NCBI GenBank assembly: GCA_030427295.1 | Contig: JAUHWS010000004.1 | Coordinates: forward strand, 1 to 51,714 | Reading direction: 5' to 3' | DNA length: 51,714 nucleotides | Source of the DNA: a bacterium | Lineage (GTDB): Bacteria > Patescibacteriota > Gracilibacteria > UM-FILTER-43-11 | In this document: positions 50,892 to 51,714 of the stretch, piece after piece | Position numbering within the stretch: the first letter of the stretch is position 1 | How the letters are laid out: the number at the start of each line of letters is the position of its first letter | Made by a program: the position numbers and the translations under genes | Notes under the pieces: model-generated | The model's database searches: none | Seen by the model: only the letters and a program-made list of their open reading frames with translations | Told to the model about the DNA's origin: nothing

Positions 50892-51714
50892 CTATTCACC
50901 TCCACCACTATCGTCAGACGCGTCTGCATCTGGGGTTTGACGTTTAGCAGAGGCAGCATCACTCTTGGTCTGGGCCTGATGCTTCTTGACCATTTCATCC
51001 GCCCCATCGATGGCCTTGATGGCATCATCGATATTCTTACCGTTCCTTGTTTCTTCCATCACTTTTTCGGCAATTTCTTTACGTTTTTTATCAGCTTCAG
51101 CGCTTTGTTTAGCCTGCTTGATCCTTGTGTTGATCCCTTGCTTTTCTGTGTCAGAAGCCGTCTTTAGATTATTCTCCAACTGAGTGATTTGCTCATTGGT
51201 TTTTGTGATAGAGGCCTGAGCATCTTCTTTGATCTTATTGAGATCATCCAAACTAATGGTTGACACAGTTGCTGCCGCTGCTGGTTGTGCCTTGTCTTCT
51301 GCTTTTGGTGGCTTGGCGGTTGGTGCTGCTTCAGCTCGACTACTTGGTTTTGGCGTGGCCACCCCCCACTTGCTTTGAAGACGCTTGTAGAGTTCATCGG
51401 CTTGTTTTTCATTGGCGCCCACATCGCGGAATTTACGCTTCACATCCGTTGCATTCATATTTTTCAATTTGTCTAAACTCGTATCAAATTGTTGAGTGAT
51501 GAACACCGCATCATCGTGACTAAAGCTACCAGATTCAATTTTAGGCAGGATATCTCTTTCGAAGTTTGGTCGTGAGCGTTCGAAGCGAATCTTATCGCCC
51601 ACATTATCTTGTTCAAATTCGCGAGCACTACTAACCACATTGTAATAAGGGTCGACAGTGCGCACCTCCTGCTGAATCGAACGGCCTCCCGGCAAAATCG
51701 GCGCGACGTAAGGT
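50892..51714 (-). CDS. Charged coiled-coil protein, 5' end outside the window
   Basis: At least 274 residues; the frame is open through the window edge (PYVAPILPGGRSIQ upstream of the only TTG), so this is a partial gene. Unrecognised. An N-terminal folded part (residues to about 115 with FERDILPKIESGSFSHDDAV and NATDVKRKFRDVGANEKQAD), an Ala/Pro/Lys linker, then a long charged coiled coil (DDLNKIKEDAQASITKTNEQ, RIKQAKQSAEADKKRKEIAE) and an acidic Gly-rich end SDDSGGGE. Similar in character to the plus-strand charged genes across element E. Confidence 0.65.
   Translation of the reverse strand, partial: PYVAPILPGGRSIQQEVRTVDPYYNVVSSAREFEQDNVGDKIRFERSRPNFERDILPKIESGSFSHDDAVFITQQFDTSLDKLKNMNATDVKRKFRDVGANEKQADELYKRLQSKWGVATPKPSSRAEAAPTAKPPKAEDKAQPAAAATVSTISLDDLNKIKEDAQASITKTNEQITQLENNLKTASDTEKQGINTRIKQAKQSAEADKKRKEIAEKVMEETRNGKNIDDAIKAIDGADEMVKKHQAQTKSDAASAKRQTPDADASDDSGGGE

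Overview
The window reads as a chromosomal segment of a small-genome bacterium, most likely a member of the Candidate Phyla Radiation (Patescibacteria), possibly near Peregrinibacteria/Gracilibacteria; the lineage cannot be fixed without a marker-gene tree. Reasons: compact housekeeping genes, a short GlgP-type glucan phosphorylase, pyruvate phosphate dikinase, an S23-type four-helix-bundle protein, an S-layer-homology protein, a VirD4/TraG-like ATPase with a Pro/Gln-rich tail, and starts that almost never carry a Shine-Dalgarno sequence. UGA is used as a stop (e.g. metK, the RNHCP gene), so the Gracilibacteria/Absconditabacteria UGA=Gly code does not apply. No rRNA or CRISPR array was seen; there is one tRNA-Gly(GCC).

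Layout. 1-5900: hairpin-rich non-coding DNA and three minus-strand envelope/coiled-coil genes; two of them (442-1233 and 3445-4878) are strikingly GC-rich and have Shine-Dalgarno sites, unlike everything around them. 5915-9338: ychF, glgP and an RNHCP zinc protein, bracketed by two inverted copies of a dispersed repeat. 9993-14897: pstSCAB phosphate importer plus an ATP-grasp ligase. 15404-17614: an accessory patch with a duplicated ~110-bp segment, a gene with an internal duplication, a serine-recombinase C-terminal remnant and tRNA-Gly. 17750-19222: AI-2E-type permease, a small Cys-rich protein and a 44-aa lipoprotein. 19241-26672: minus-strand run serS-ftsH-hsp20-galU-TPR-nucleotidyltransferase-ftsX-recO. 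26762-31376: DUF167 protein, frameshifted lipoprotein, trmD, SLH surface protein, DUF1697 protein. 31423-39294: promoter, SAM riboswitch and metK; cytidine deaminase with an in-frame stop; murI, pdxT, pdxS, S23-like protein and ppdK on the minus strand. 39659-50295: nine highly charged, unrecognised proteins, an MGMT-like protein and the VirD4-like ATPase. 50892-end: another charged coiled-coil protein, cut by the window edge.

The most unusual content is between the genes. Five copies of a composite element (about 5320-5861, 9345-9950, 32848-33097, 43055-43560, 50443-50875) share an order of parts: a pair of boundary units each with two GTATATAC-like sites, a small hairpin with a conserved loop, a variable heptad-repeat core, and in four copies a 28-bp palindrome whose arms are constant while its centre changes but remains palindromic. 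Several copies begin at or within a few bases of a stop codon. Many 5' leaders and intergenic gaps consist of degenerate 7-nt tandem repeats of varying consensus (CGCTAAN, TTAATCG, GNTTAGC, AGTGGTN, ATTCGTA). Together these look like an undescribed family of intergenic elements. All functional claims for them are inference.
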